From the NCBI RefSeq assembly GCF_002811985.1, contig NZ_NPDU01000017.1, forward strand, positions 10,878 through 74,877: DNA of 64,000 nucleotides, read 5' to 3'. The notes below the pieces were generated by a model. The model saw only the letters and a program-made list of their open reading frames with translations, had not been told where the DNA came from and ran no database searches. The stretch comes from Leptospira adleri (GTDB lineage Bacteria; Spirochaetota; Leptospiria; Leptospirales; Leptospiraceae). How positions within the stretch are numbered: position 1 is the stretch's first letter; every line of letters starts with the position of its first letter. The translations under genes and the position numbers were made by a program. Shown here in pieces: positions 8,530 to 17,708 of this stretch.

Positions 8530-8573
8530 AATCGGTTTCACGGCGACTAACGTTCAGAAACCGATTCCTTTCA
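8530..8573 (+). terminator. Terminator-like hairpin after globin
   Basis: AATCGGTTTC (8530-8539) pairs perfectly with GAAACCGATT (8557-8566) around a 17-base loop, followed by U-rich CCTTTCATTTC. It lies between the globin and chemoreceptor genes. Confidence 0.55.
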
Positions 8574-8597
8574 TTTCGTAAAATTCAGCGGCGATGT

Positions 8598-10220
8598 ATG
8601 AAAATTAAATCTAAGAATCCGAGTTTTCGAACTGTATTTCGCGTTTTCAAAAGACCGAATTTCATAGTCAGCATCGCGACTTTATTTTACGTAATTCTGT
8701 TTTGTTTAGCGCTTCTTCAGTTCAAAAAAAGGGATCAAATCGTAGAGGACTCCTATCGCGATCGTGTGGAACGACTCAAACTGATCGAAGCCAACGCACT
8801 AAAGCGCGAACTTGAAACGAAAAACAATCGATATGAAAGTTTTAAAAACGTCGAATACCGCTCGATCGCGGATTCAAAAATCGAATTTCAAGGCTGGTCC
8901 GATTTTTTTTGGACTTCGTTTATGAAAAATTCTTGGATGCGTTTGCTGAATTTTTCTCCTGAAAATCGAACGGCTTCCGAAGTTAAGAATTCTTTTTCCG
9001 AAGAAGGACAAATCAATTTTCGGAATATCGCGAATATGCGAATCGAATCTTTGGAGCAGTCTGCATTTAGCGTCGGAATGTTTTGCGTCTTTGGAGCGGG
9101 GACTCTCTGCTTATTATTCTTTCTAAACATATTTTTATATAAGGATTCTAAAGCGACGAGCATCAAAATTTCGATTCTAAAAAAGAAAATCGAATCGGGA
9201 GATATTCTGTTAACAACGCAAGCCGAAGAACAGCTCGTGGATAGCCCGGCGCTTCTTACATTGGCGGAAACGATTCATAAATACGGAAGTGAGCTGATGA
9301 CGGAAACCGACGCTATTAAAAGCAGGTTTTCGGAAGTGTCCGCTCTGACTCATCTCATCAACGAGACTTCACACGTTCTCAATTCCAATATCAGCGAGGA
9401 AAACGAAAGGATACGGGAAATCCATTCTCTTGCAAACTCGATCAAGGGAGAGATCAGCAACATAGACAGAAACGCGGATTCTTATTATATCCTGGTTTCC
9501 TCTTTGAACGTTGAAATCAAACAACTCGACGAGATCATCGATCACGTCGGCTCGGCGGTCGAAAAATCCATGAAGGGCGCTTCGGAGATGGAGAAAAACA
9601 TAGAAAGCGGATCCAATACGATCGTTCAACTCGCGGAAAGCGTTTCCAAGATCGAGAATAATTCGAAGGAGATGAAGTTGATCGCGTCCTTGATTAAGCA
9701 GATTTCAGAGCGAATCAACCTGCTCGCGTTAAACGCCGCGATCGAATCCGCGCGAGCTGGGGCTTATGGACGGGGATTTTCGGTCGTTGCCAGGGAAGTC
9801 GGCGCTTTGGCGCAGGAAACCGATAAGAGTATGAAAACGATCGAATCTCTCATACAAAAGAGCATCTATGAGGCGGATCTAGGACGATCGCTCGTCAATC
9901 GTTCCGGAGAGTTATATGAGAATATTATAAAAGACTTAATAAATCTCAAATCCTCCAGCGAAGAGATCGTAAACCTTGTCGAACTTCAAACCCAAAAAAG
10001 GGCAAGAATCAAATATAGCAGCGATCAGATCGACAAGAAGTCCGACGAAATTTATAATTCCATCAAACAGCACAAGAACGCGAATTCGGGGATGGAAACT
10101 CAAATCTCCAAAATCTCAAAGATCACAAACGGCAGTCTTTCTATTTCGAAGTCTTTGATGGATTATTCCGATCAGCTCAATGCGAAATCGACAAGAATAG
10201 AAAATATAAACAAAATATGA
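8598..10220 (+). CDS. Methyl-accepting chemotaxis-like transducer
   Basis: The 540-residue protein has membrane segments at about 20-40 and 155-180, enclosing a periplasmic region of about 115 residues without a recognised sensor fold. The cytoplasmic coiled coil contains the MCP signalling hairpin (INLLALNAAIESARAGAYGR, GFSVVAREVGALAQ) that binds CheA and CheW. I see no C-terminal CheR-docking pentapeptide and no clear HAMP. The likely role is stimulus sensing for motility. The ligand is unknown. It lies between globin and hemerythrin-like genes, which hints at a respiratory-gas signal, though this is only context. Confidence 0.88.
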   Translation: MKIKSKNPSFRTVFRVFKRPNFIVSIATLFYVILFCLALLQFKKRDQIVEDSYRDRVERLKLIEANALKRELETKNNRYESFKNVEYRSIADSKIEFQGWSDFFWTSFMKNSWMRLLNFSPENRTASEVKNSFSEEGQINFRNIANMRIESLEQSAFSVGMFCVFGAGTLCLLFFLNIFLYKDSKATSIKISILKKKIESGDILLTTQAEEQLVDSPALLTLAETIHKYGSELMTETDAIKSRFSEVSALTHLINETSHVLNSNISEENERIREIHSLANSIKGEISNIDRNADSYYILVSSLNVEIKQLDEIIDHVGSAVEKSMKGASEMEKNIESGSNTIVQLAESVSKIENNSKEMKLIASLIKQISERINLLALNAAIESARAGAYGRGFSVVAREVGALAQETDKSMKTIESLIQKSIYEADLGRSLVNRSGELYENIIKDLINLKSSSEEIVNLVELQTQKRARIKYSSDQIDKKSDEIYNSIKQHKNANSGMETQISKISKITNGSLSISKSLMDYSDQLNAKSTRIENINKI

Positions 10221-10284
10221 TTAAGACCGATTAAAAAAAGAATCTGGTTTAGATATAGATAGATCGAGGTAAAATTAGACAAGC

Positions 10285-10722
10285 ATGCAGGCTCAAGTAT
10301 ATAAAAAACAAAACGAAGTTTTAAAAAAATTAGTCATCGAATTGATTCGAATTTTAAGAACGGATTCGGTCGAAGATCGGGTCGGCGAGGTCTTGGATAT
10401 TCTTGCGACCGTAAACGCAAAATTGAACGAGCACCTTATGACGGAGTCGAGTTTGATTCTGTTAAGTTCCTTACAAGAGGGCATATTGTCGGAGGAAGAT
10501 TTCGAGTTCTTTACAAAGTCTCGTAGAAACGAACTCAAGAATCACTTTCGACAATACATAACCAAGTGGTCCTTGCCTTCTTTGATACTGGAAGACTCCG
10601 CGTCTTTTCTAAAGGATTCAAATGAGCTGATGGACAGGCTCTACATAAGACTACAAAGCGAAATTGAACTTTTGTTTCCTATTTTAAATAATTCTTTCGT
10701 TGTTTCAAAAAAAATCGGATGA
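10285..10722 (+). CDS. Degenerate hemerythrin-like helical protein
   Basis: This 145-residue, predominantly helical protein matches the layout of the hemerythrin at 5027-5479. It has KKQNEVLKKL where KKQHQ stands there, NEHLMTE for the HxxxE motif, and RLQSEIELLFP for the last ExxxxxP motif. The first and late histidines are replaced by Asn and Arg, so a di-iron site is doubtful. It starts 64 bases after the MCP-like gene and is probably cotranscribed. I infer a partner or non-metal sensor domain. Confidence in the fold is moderate. Confidence 0.6.
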   Translation: MQAQVYKKQNEVLKKLVIELIRILRTDSVEDRVGEVLDILATVNAKLNEHLMTESSLILLSSLQEGILSEEDFEFFTKSRRNELKNHFRQYITKWSLPSLILEDSASFLKDSNELMDRLYIRLQSEIELLFPILNNSFVVSKKIG

Positions 10723-11143
10723 GGTTCTGACAAGATGTCCGGTTTGAGAAAAATTTGAATTCATTGCGTTCTATAAATCGGCAGTTCGGATAAGTAATCA
10801 GCTTTTTTAATACGAAATGAGTTTAGAAAGAAAATTTTACCGGTTTGAAAAGAAAGATAGGACGTAAAAGGGGGATGAAAATTCTGGAAATAAGTTATTA
10901 ATAATCCGCGGATCGTTGATTGACGTTTATTCTTTAAAAAATGTCGTTCAGTCCACCGGGAAGATGCCTGTAATCTTTTAAGTGAAAAATAAGCGGCGAT
11001 ATTTTGTTGGTCAATTGAACGGTTGAAAGATTCGAAAAGATTCATTCGCATTGAGAAAGAAGAATTTTTAATAGCGGGTGCTCTTTTTGGAAAAAAGACC
11101 GGAATTATAAAAAAGAAGAAATTCGAATTTGGAAGTTGAGATT
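10723..11143. other. Intergenic region upstream of AraC-type regulator
   Basis: About 420 bases carry no gene I can support. A 96-codon minus-strand frame (10761-11051) has atypical composition and no ribosome binding site. The stretch probably contains the promoter of the regulator gene. Confidence 0.55.
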
Positions 11144-12235
11144 ATGGTAAACACGATAGATTGGCTATTACGGGAAGAATTACTGATTGATATATCGAGA
11201 TTCGGAGCTTTTTTTGCTCTGATCATCGGGCTCGGTCGTTTGTTGCGGGCAAAGAACCAGATTGATTATTTTTTATCTGCTCTTCTCGTGCTCACTGCTA
11301 TCTTTCAGTATTTCGACGAAACGACGATAAACGCGGTTTCATACAATTGGATGAAACGGTTTCTATTTCAGATCGACTTGATCGCGCTTTCCACCGCGGG
11401 CATACTCGTATATCTGATTTCGATCATGGTTTTCTCGAAGTATTCGAAACTTCCTTCTAAGTATTACTGGAACTTGGTCCCTCCCGTGGTCTTGTCCATC
11501 CCCGTCGCGAGTCTTTACGATCAGCAGAGCCGATTTGAATTCGGAATGTTTCTTTATCTGACCGATTTGTTCGTAATGACTTACGTCGGAGTGGCGGTTT
11601 ATAAGATGTTTACAAACCGAGTTTTCGATTTCACCACTCTCAAATCGAAAGTATTGGGAGGATTGGTGGTTACCGTTTCCTTTTGCGCTCTTCTTGAGAT
11701 CGTAGGAATCGTTACGGAGAAAAAAACGCTCGTGCTTCTCTCGGGAGTCATCACGACGATCGAAGTCGTTTACTTTTATTACGTGAGCGTTTACTTTCAG
11801 GATTTTTTAGGAGAACAAACCGCTTCCGATATTCAGAAGAATAGTTCAAAAAAATCCCTCCTCGGCGACATCGACATCGACGCACTCGAGAAACAATTGA
11901 ACTATCTGATTCAGGAAGAACGGATTTATTTGGACGAGGACATCAGGTTGCCGAGCGTCGCGGAAGAACTCGGAGTATCGGTTCATCAGCTTTCTTCGTA
12001 CTTAAACGATCATAAAGGAATCAATTTTAACAATTACATAAATCAGTTCCGCGTAGAGGAAGCGAAGACGATTCTAATCAACGATCCGAGCCGATCGGTG
12101 ATTTCTGTCGGAAACGCGGTCGGGTTCAATTCCAATTCCGTATTCCATCGGGCTTTTTTGAGGGAGACGGGAATGTCTCCCAAAAAATTCAGAGAAGCTC
12201 AACTCTTCAATAAACATTCTTTTACTCTGAACTGA
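11144..12235 (+). CDS. Membrane-bound AraC-family transcriptional regulator
   Basis: From ATG 11144 (GGAAG upstream) the protein has 363 residues. The N-terminal 230 contain about seven hydrophobic segments. The C-terminal 100 form a double helix-turn-helix AraC domain (LPSVAEELGVSVHQLSSYLN, then SVISVGNAVGFNSNSVFHRA and the family end FLRETGMSPKKFRE). Such 7TM-AraC proteins sense a membrane or envelope signal and bind DNA while anchored. The neighbouring lipoprotein gene begins one base after its stop, so the two are cotranscribed. The lipoprotein may be its target or partner. Confidence 0.88.
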   Translation: MVNTIDWLLREELLIDISRFGAFFALIIGLGRLLRAKNQIDYFLSALLVLTAIFQYFDETTINAVSYNWMKRFLFQIDLIALSTAGILVYLISIMVFSKYSKLPSKYYWNLVPPVVLSIPVASLYDQQSRFEFGMFLYLTDLFVMTYVGVAVYKMFTNRVFDFTTLKSKVLGGLVVTVSFCALLEIVGIVTEKKTLVLLSGVITTIEVVYFYYVSVYFQDFLGEQTASDIQKNSSKKSLLGDIDIDALEKQLNYLIQEERIYLDEDIRLPSVAEELGVSVHQLSSYLNDHKGINFNNYINQFRVEEAKTILINDPSRSVISVGNAVGFNSNSVFHRAFLRETGMSPKKFREAQLFNKHSFTLN

Positions 12236-12236
12236 A

Positions 12237-13526
12237 ATGACGGGAAGGATGGATTCAAAGAAGAATTTTTTGAAAGCGGCGCTTTTGTTCTGCTTCGGAT
12301 CCATTCTGCTGAGCGGATGTTTTGTGAAAGAACCTCCTGATCCGTCTTCAGCAACCTTTCTCAATCTATTGATCTTTCGTTGTAACGCGGGAATCAATCC
12401 AGGATGTGAGAAAGATACGTTTTCGGAACCGCCCGTAATTCCCGCTAAGAATATTTGTTCCGAGACAAGTCTCGAAGTGATTCAACCTAACAACTGGACT
12501 CGAGTTCAAGACGAGTTGCAACTCCAAGCCGCAAAGGGAAGCGTCGGGGCTCCTTCCGTTAGCACTTTCGGAATCGAAGGAGATATGGCTGCGTATCTTG
12601 GCGGGGTTCTCACGCCGATCGGAAGAATTTTTGCGATCACGAACGCAGGTTCAGCCTTAAGAGAATTGGATCCGGTATCGAAAACGATCACTGACATCGT
12701 GGTAGTCGGTTTTTTAGGGGCGATCAAGTGGGCCGGCGGAGTTCTTTCACCTGCGGGGAATGTTGAACTGATTCCATACGGTACAACGATTTATGTTTCC
12801 GTAGATCCGACGAGCTTTGGAACGGTCGGTTACGGAGCCGCATCCGGCTTCGGTGATTTTTCGGGAGCAGTCGTCGCTCCGAACGGAAAATTTTATCCAA
12901 TGCCGTCCTCAAGCGCTTTCTTTACGGAAGTGGATCCTGTGGCCGGAACTCAAACGACCTTCGGAACTATGCTTACCACAAGTCCGGCGTACTCGGGAGG
13001 AGTGTTGGGACCGAACGGAAAAATCTACGCGGTTCCGAGCCGGGCCAGTCAATTTGTGGAAGTGGATCCTGTCGCAAAAACGAATCTCAACTTCGGATCC
13101 TTTTTTATCAGCTTTTCCGGGAAGTGGGCAGGCGGAGTGCTCGCGCCGAATGGAAGGATTTATTACATGCCGGACGGATATTCTTCCTTCGTGGAGATCG
13201 ACCCGGTTTCTCGAACGATTACACTTTTCGGAGCCGCGCCCGGAACCTCGCAAGCGTATTCAGGCGGGGTACTCGCTCCGAATGGAAAGATCTACGGAAT
13301 TCCTTTTGACGCGACTCAGTTTGTCGAAATCGATCCGAACACTTTGACCGTAACCTACTTCGGAGCGGCTCCCGGAGGCGGAGCTTGGTCGGGCGGGGTG
13401 CTCGCTCCGAACGGAAAAATTTACGGAATGCCGTACAACGCGGGAACGTTTTTAGAAATCGATCCTCAGGCAAACGGAAAGATCTGCGATCCGATTCTTC
13501 AATCCGGATATTTCAATAAATATTAA
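12237..13526 (+). CDS. Lipoprotein with beta-propeller-like repeats
   Basis: The 429-residue protein has a signal peptide ending in lipobox LLSGC. The rest contains about eight repeats of 38-40 residues built on SGGVLAPNGKIYGIP and FVEIDP followed by an FG-containing strand, which suggests a beta-propeller. The start could be ATG 12237 or 12249, and both leave the lipobox intact. It follows the membrane AraC gene with a one-base gap. Lipidation and export are well supported. Ligand and exact localisation are unknown. Confidence 0.84.
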   Translation: MTGRMDSKKNFLKAALLFCFGSILLSGCFVKEPPDPSSATFLNLLIFRCNAGINPGCEKDTFSEPPVIPAKNICSETSLEVIQPNNWTRVQDELQLQAAKGSVGAPSVSTFGIEGDMAAYLGGVLTPIGRIFAITNAGSALRELDPVSKTITDIVVVGFLGAIKWAGGVLSPAGNVELIPYGTTIYVSVDPTSFGTVGYGAASGFGDFSGAVVAPNGKFYPMPSSSAFFTEVDPVAGTQTTFGTMLTTSPAYSGGVLGPNGKIYAVPSRASQFVEVDPVAKTNLNFGSFFISFSGKWAGGVLAPNGRIYYMPDGYSSFVEIDPVSRTITLFGAAPGTSQAYSGGVLAPNGKIYGIPFDATQFVEIDPNTLTVTYFGAAPGGGAWSGGVLAPNGKIYGMPYNAGTFLEIDPQANGKICDPILQSGYFNKY

Positions 13527-13537
13527 AAAGAATTCTG

Positions 13538-13565
13538 GGATACATTCAATAAACTGAATGTATTC
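13538..13565. terminator. Bidirectional terminator between convergent genes
   Basis: ATACATTCA (13540-13548) pairs with TGAATGTAT (13555-13563) around loop ATAAAC, extendable by two pairs. On the minus strand it is followed by TTCTTTTT, so it fits termination of the DUF1577-type gene as well as separation from the lipoprotein gene. Confidence 0.6.
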
Positions 13566-13612
13566 GAGAATTGAGAATTTTATAAACGCCGTGAAAATTA
13601 CGTTAGGAAGAA

Positions 13613-14797
13613 TCAGACTGCGCTGCTCGCTTTCATCCCTGTAAATTTTCCCTGACCGATCAATTCCACATTCTTATGAAATTTTTCTCTTTCTCCGGGA
13701 AAAGAGGATTTAGCCACCAATTCCAAACCGAGAATCAAGTTGCCCGCGGAATCGTAGGACATCCAGCGGACCGCGCCGAAAACTTTAAAATATCCCTGCA
13801 TCCGAATATAGATATCGAAAACAAATCCGGTATGTTTCGGGAGGGTTTGAATCAAATGAGCGTTCGTGATCTTAACACAAACTCCGTTGTTGGATATGTC
13901 CATGATCGGAAATTTTTCCGTGGTCATCACCGTGTTTGATTCTTTGATTCTTGCCACCATTTCCTTGGCGAGCTCCGATAACTTATCGATCGTATCCGAA
14001 GTAAGCGTTTTCTCCTTGCTCCGAATCCAAATATAACCGAGGGGAATCGATTGTCTGGAATGATTGACGTAAATGATCGGGTAGATGATCTCCGAAAGAA
14101 TTTTTTCATCCTTGTATTTGCGGATCATAGCCGAAATTTCTTGGTTGATTTGATCTTCCACGTCGACTTGATTTTCGTTTTTTGAAGTAAAAGAAGATTC
14201 GTCCGAAGTGTTCTCTATGTGAATGTATTTTTTTGATCTTTTGACCAAGTCGAATTTTTCATCCAGATCCGGTTTGAAGACGTCGACTTCTACGATTCCA
14301 AAATCGAAGGTTTTTAATTTTGTCTTATAATCCTCGAAACTTACCTTGACCAGAGTGGGAATGTTAAAGAGAGAAGCGTCGATTACCGTTTTGGAAGAAT
14401 TGATATTGGTGATATGCGCCGAGTCTTCCGCGACTGGATATCTTGGAAAGGCGCGGTTCGATTTTGCGATGGAGATCTGGCTTACGGAAAGTTCCGCCAT
14501 TTTTTCGTTGATGCTCTGTTGAAAAAAACATTCCAGCTGCACGTACTTCGCAAGAATTCTATACAAGATCATCTCGTTTTTAGAAGCAAGATCAAGATCC
14601 CCGTTTAACTCGACGAGAAGTATTTCTCCTTCCGGAATAAATTTCTTAATGGTTACGGTGGAACCGTCTTCGTCGCCTTTTATAATTAGCGTCTGATTCA
14701 ATAAATGCTTTTCGATAATGTGTTTTCTCTGATCCGGAGAATGGAGCACATCCAATTCTCTATTTTTAGATTTTGTTCCGTTCATTGATTCCAACAT
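13613..14797 (-). CDS. DUF1577-type protein with PilZ-like C-terminus
   Basis: This soluble 394-residue protein has no signal peptide. From memory it matches the Leptospira DUF1577 family. The C-terminal 110 residues (MDISNNGVCVKI, FVFDIYIRMQGYFKVFGAVR, LILGLELV) look like a PilZ-type barrel. PilZ domains often bind c-di-GMP, but the usual RxxxR and D/NxSxxG motifs are incomplete (only DISNNG is visible). A role in c-di-GMP response is therefore tentative. The start ATG 14797 is preceded by GAGAACGAG. It is a single gene by spacing. Confidence 0.62.
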   Translation of the reverse strand: MLESMNGTKSKNRELDVLHSPDQRKHIIEKHLLNQTLIIKGDEDGSTVTIKKFIPEGEILLVELNGDLDLASKNEMILYRILAKYVQLECFFQQSINEKMAELSVSQISIAKSNRAFPRYPVAEDSAHITNINSSKTVIDASLFNIPTLVKVSFEDYKTKLKTFDFGIVEVDVFKPDLDEKFDLVKRSKKYIHIENTSDESSFTSKNENQVDVEDQINQEISAMIRKYKDEKILSEIIYPIIYVNHSRQSIPLGYIWIRSKEKTLTSDTIDKLSELAKEMVARIKESNTVMTTEKFPIMDISNNGVCVKITNAHLIQTLPKHTGFVFDIYIRMQGYFKVFGAVRWMSYDSAGNLILGLELVAKSSFPGEREKFHKNVELIGQGKFTGMKASSAV

Positions 14798-15391
14798 GTG
14801 ACTCGTTCTCTCTTTCGAAATATAGCCTGCATAAAATAGAACGAAGCAGCGGATTAGTAAATATAAAATTTCCAGAAGTAATTTCTGAATTATAGATCCG
14901 ATATTTTGATAGTCGGAAAATTATCATTTTATCGACGGATAAGTAAGAAGAATTATTTTCGAAACGGATTCCAACGGTTCAAAATGTCTGCGAGTCGGGA
15001 TTCCTTCCGAGTTTCATTCCGTTTCGGACAACGTTTGTGCGAGTGAATGAATATGTCTTGAAAAAGAAGGCTCTTAAAATTCTTTGTAAAAACTTTTTCC
15101 GAGGCAGTGAAAGAATTTATTGCTTAAGTGTTGTGTCTCTGTGTAAAAATGGAACATAAACCGGATTCGTTTTTGGATTCAATTTTTTGAGGACGGGACT
15201 TCCGATTTAACGAACGTTTTGAAATTTTCGAATTAGGATCGGATTCTTTCCGAAATTCTATCTCGAAAGGACTTCAGGTCCGTTTGAAATTGTTTTTCGG
15301 TGATTTTTTTTGACGGAACAAATGAGAATGAGAATGGATTGAGAGAAAGGCTTTTGAAAAAAATTCTTTCCTTCTTTAAAGAAGAAACCGT
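14798..15391. other. AT-rich intergenic region
   Basis: I see no gene in about 590 bases. The left part is the probable promoter of the DUF1577-type gene. A small hairpin, GGACT TCA GGTCC, lies near 15268-15280, with a relative at 1580-1598. The remainder shows nothing recognisable. Confidence 0.55.
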
Positions 15392-15823
15392 TCATTCCAT
15401 CAAATCGGAAGACAGCAGACGCACCTTGTATTTGGAAGCCATCTTGAGGAGTTGTTCTTCTTCGATCGAATGAATGTTTTTGCCGTTGTGGTAGTTTTCC
15501 ACGGTGAAAACGTAAACGGTATAATTCCATTTCGAAGCCATTTTGAAATAAGGTTCCATTTCCCAGGAAAGGGTAAACGTATTATCCACGAATATCTTCG
15601 TCGATCTTTCCTCCATCGCCTTTTGGGTTCTCTCTTCGCAACTTTTATAAGCGAGATGATTTTCGGCGTAACGAAAGCGATATTCTTTTGTTTCCGGGTC
15701 TGTGAAATAATCGTCCACGGAAAAGACCGGATACTTTCCATTCTCGGATAAGAGTTTTGCCAAAGCGCTTTTTCCGGCTCCGGGAAGCCCTCGAATCAGA
15801 ATGAGTGAGAATTCTAAGTTCAT
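15392..15823 (-). CDS. P-loop AAA/kinase-like ATPase (N4BP2 type)
   Basis: From ATG 15823 the protein has 143 residues. It opens directly with a strand and P-loop (LILIRGLPGAGKSALAKLL), then FSVDDYFTD, which resembles the Asp-containing second motif of polynucleotide-kinase-like ATPases, and later IFVDNTFT. This matches the small P-loop family related to NEDD4-binding protein 2 and T4 kinase. The substrate is unknown. A longer frame from TTG 15895 exists but adds residues before the natural strand-P-loop start. Confidence 0.78.
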   Translation of the reverse strand: MNLEFSLILIRGLPGAGKSALAKLLSENGKYPVFSVDDYFTDPETKEYRFRYAENHLAYKSCEERTQKAMEERSTKIFVDNTFTLSWEMEPYFKMASKWNYTVYVFTVENYHNGKNIHSIEEEQLLKMASKYKVRLLSSDLME

Positions 15824-16115
15824 GATTTTTGCAAAAGGGGAGTTCCCACTTTGAGAGGATCTTTTGTTCGGGCAAGATGGAAACGATTCTTTCAAAGCGA
15901 TTCTTATCTTTTTTAAAAAATGAAAGAGAAGTTTCTCTGCATTGAAATCATTCTTGGAGCGGATCGCGGATTCTCGTAAAAGACGGTAAAGTTCCGTTTT
16001 CCATTCTTCTTTTACTTTACAAATACGTTGAATCTGATTAGCCTAGAAGAAAGATCCACGGAAAAACAATCCTTACGCTCGAGCCGAGCCCTTGGAACAA
16101 AAGGACCAGAGTAGA

Positions 16116-16358
<243 letters not shown>

Positions 16359-16364
16359 AGTAGA

Positions 16365-16450
<86 letters not shown>

Positions 16451-16538
16451 TCATGGACAGCATAGAAAAACAGGCCTCACTGTCAACGAAAAAGATCGGA
16501 AACTGCCTCTTCTCTTCGGGTTCTTTCGGAGAAAGATA

Positions 16539-17204
16539 ATGTCTTCCTCGTCCGAAATCTGCGACCCACTTTTTCGGCGCGTCGAACGCGAACGGATGGT
16601 GAAATCACAAATCGTCTCGAGAGGAATCAGAGATCATAACGTTCTTTCCGCGATGCTTTCGATTCCGAGAGAATGTTTTGTTCCTTCCTCCTATTCTTCC
16701 CAAGCCTACGAAGACAAACCGCTTCCCATCGGATGCAACCAAACGATCTCTCAACCGTTTATGGTGGCCTGGATGTCCTCGCTTCTCGAGATCCGAAAAG
16801 GAGATCGGGTTTTTGAAATCGGAACCGGTTCCGGTTATCAAAGCGCGGTTCTTGATTTTCTCGGCGCCCGAATCTACTCCGTAGAATTTTTTGAATCTCT
16901 TCATGACACTGCGATTCAAAATCTGGAGCGCTGGAAGCACGGATGTACGAAAAAACATCGTTTTGTTTCCGGGAGCGGTCCGGAAGTTCTGAAGCCCGGG
17001 CTTTTTTTTGAAAAGATGATCTCTTGCGCTTCGCTTTCCGAACTCCCGAGCAAAGAAAGTCCTTATTTTCGTTCTCTGGTTCCGGGAGGAGTTTTCGTGT
17101 TCCCGAGCGGAAAAAAAGAACAAGTCCTTTTGATCGCAAGAAGAACGTTAGACGATTGGTCCCTGGAAATCAAGGGAGGCGTCAAATTCGTGCCCTTGCT
17201 ATAA
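16539..17204 (+). CDS. pcm: Protein-L-isoaspartate O-methyltransferase
   Basis: Pcm uses S-adenosylmethionine to methylate isoaspartyl residues in aged proteins and start their repair. The 221-residue sequence shows the family pattern: RMVKSQIVSRGIRDHNVLSA, IPRECFVP, an AYEDKPLPIG-QTISQPFMVA segment and SAM motif I (VFEIGTGSGYQSAVL). The C-terminal third is more diverged than usual. The start ATG 16539 follows GGAG. A repeat-bearing gap follows. Confidence 0.92.
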   Translation: MSSSSEICDPLFRRVERERMVKSQIVSRGIRDHNVLSAMLSIPRECFVPSSYSSQAYEDKPLPIGCNQTISQPFMVAWMSSLLEIRKGDRVFEIGTGSGYQSAVLDFLGARIYSVEFFESLHDTAIQNLERWKHGCTKKHRFVSGSGPEVLKPGLFFEKMISCASLSELPSKESPYFRSLVPGGVFVFPSGKKEQVLLIARRTLDDWSLEIKGGVKFVPLL

Positions 17205-17708
17205 ATTATAAAAATAGAATATTCTTTTATTGGAATGTAGTATTGATTTTTCCGGATCGATTCGGTCGAGGGCCTGTTTTCAAACGCTCTTCTTTTTGTT
17301 CCGCTCTTTGAATAGAATTCCATCCTTTTCGATAACAAACGGGATTCGCCATAGAACTCGCGAAGTTTCGGAAAGGGCGAATTCTATGATAAGAACCTGT
17401 CCCAAAACTGGGACAGAACCTTGCAGCTTGATCTTTCCGACAAAATAAAATAAGGTTTTGGGACGCGCTGTAAATTAAACTTGTGAGGAGATTTCTTTCT
17501 TATACGATTGGCTTTTCAAACATCGGGTTTATGGAATGAATTCTTTGTAAGGTTCTAAAGAATCTATGAGAAGACAATCGAGATAAGTGATGATGATCGG
17601 AATTATCGAACACCGTTTTTATTTGGACTTCTTTCGGAGAATTTTCCTTTTGCAAAGCGATTCCGAGTGTTTGAATCATCCGAAGGAAAACGTAAAAGAG
17701 ATTTGAAT
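17205..17708. other. Intergenic region carrying repeat copy B
   Basis: This stretch of about 500 bases between pcm and the acyl-CoA dehydrogenase gene contains the 91-base dispersed repeat (17387-17477) and the dehydrogenase promoter. Short frames here have no ribosome binding site and biased composition. Confidence 0.65.
17387..17477 (+). repeat. 91-base dispersed structured repeat, copy B
   Basis: This copy differs from 1881-1971 at three positions by eye and keeps both alternative pairings: the local CTGTCCCA/TGGGACAG hairpin and the long-range GTCCCAAAAC/GTTTTGGGAC helix. The flanking sequences differ from those of copy A, so the conserved unit is the element itself. Confidence 0.8.

Noticed and set aside
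10761..11051. 96-codon minus-strand frame before the AraC-type gene
   Set aside because: Lies in an AT-rich spacer, with unusual composition and no ribosome binding site.
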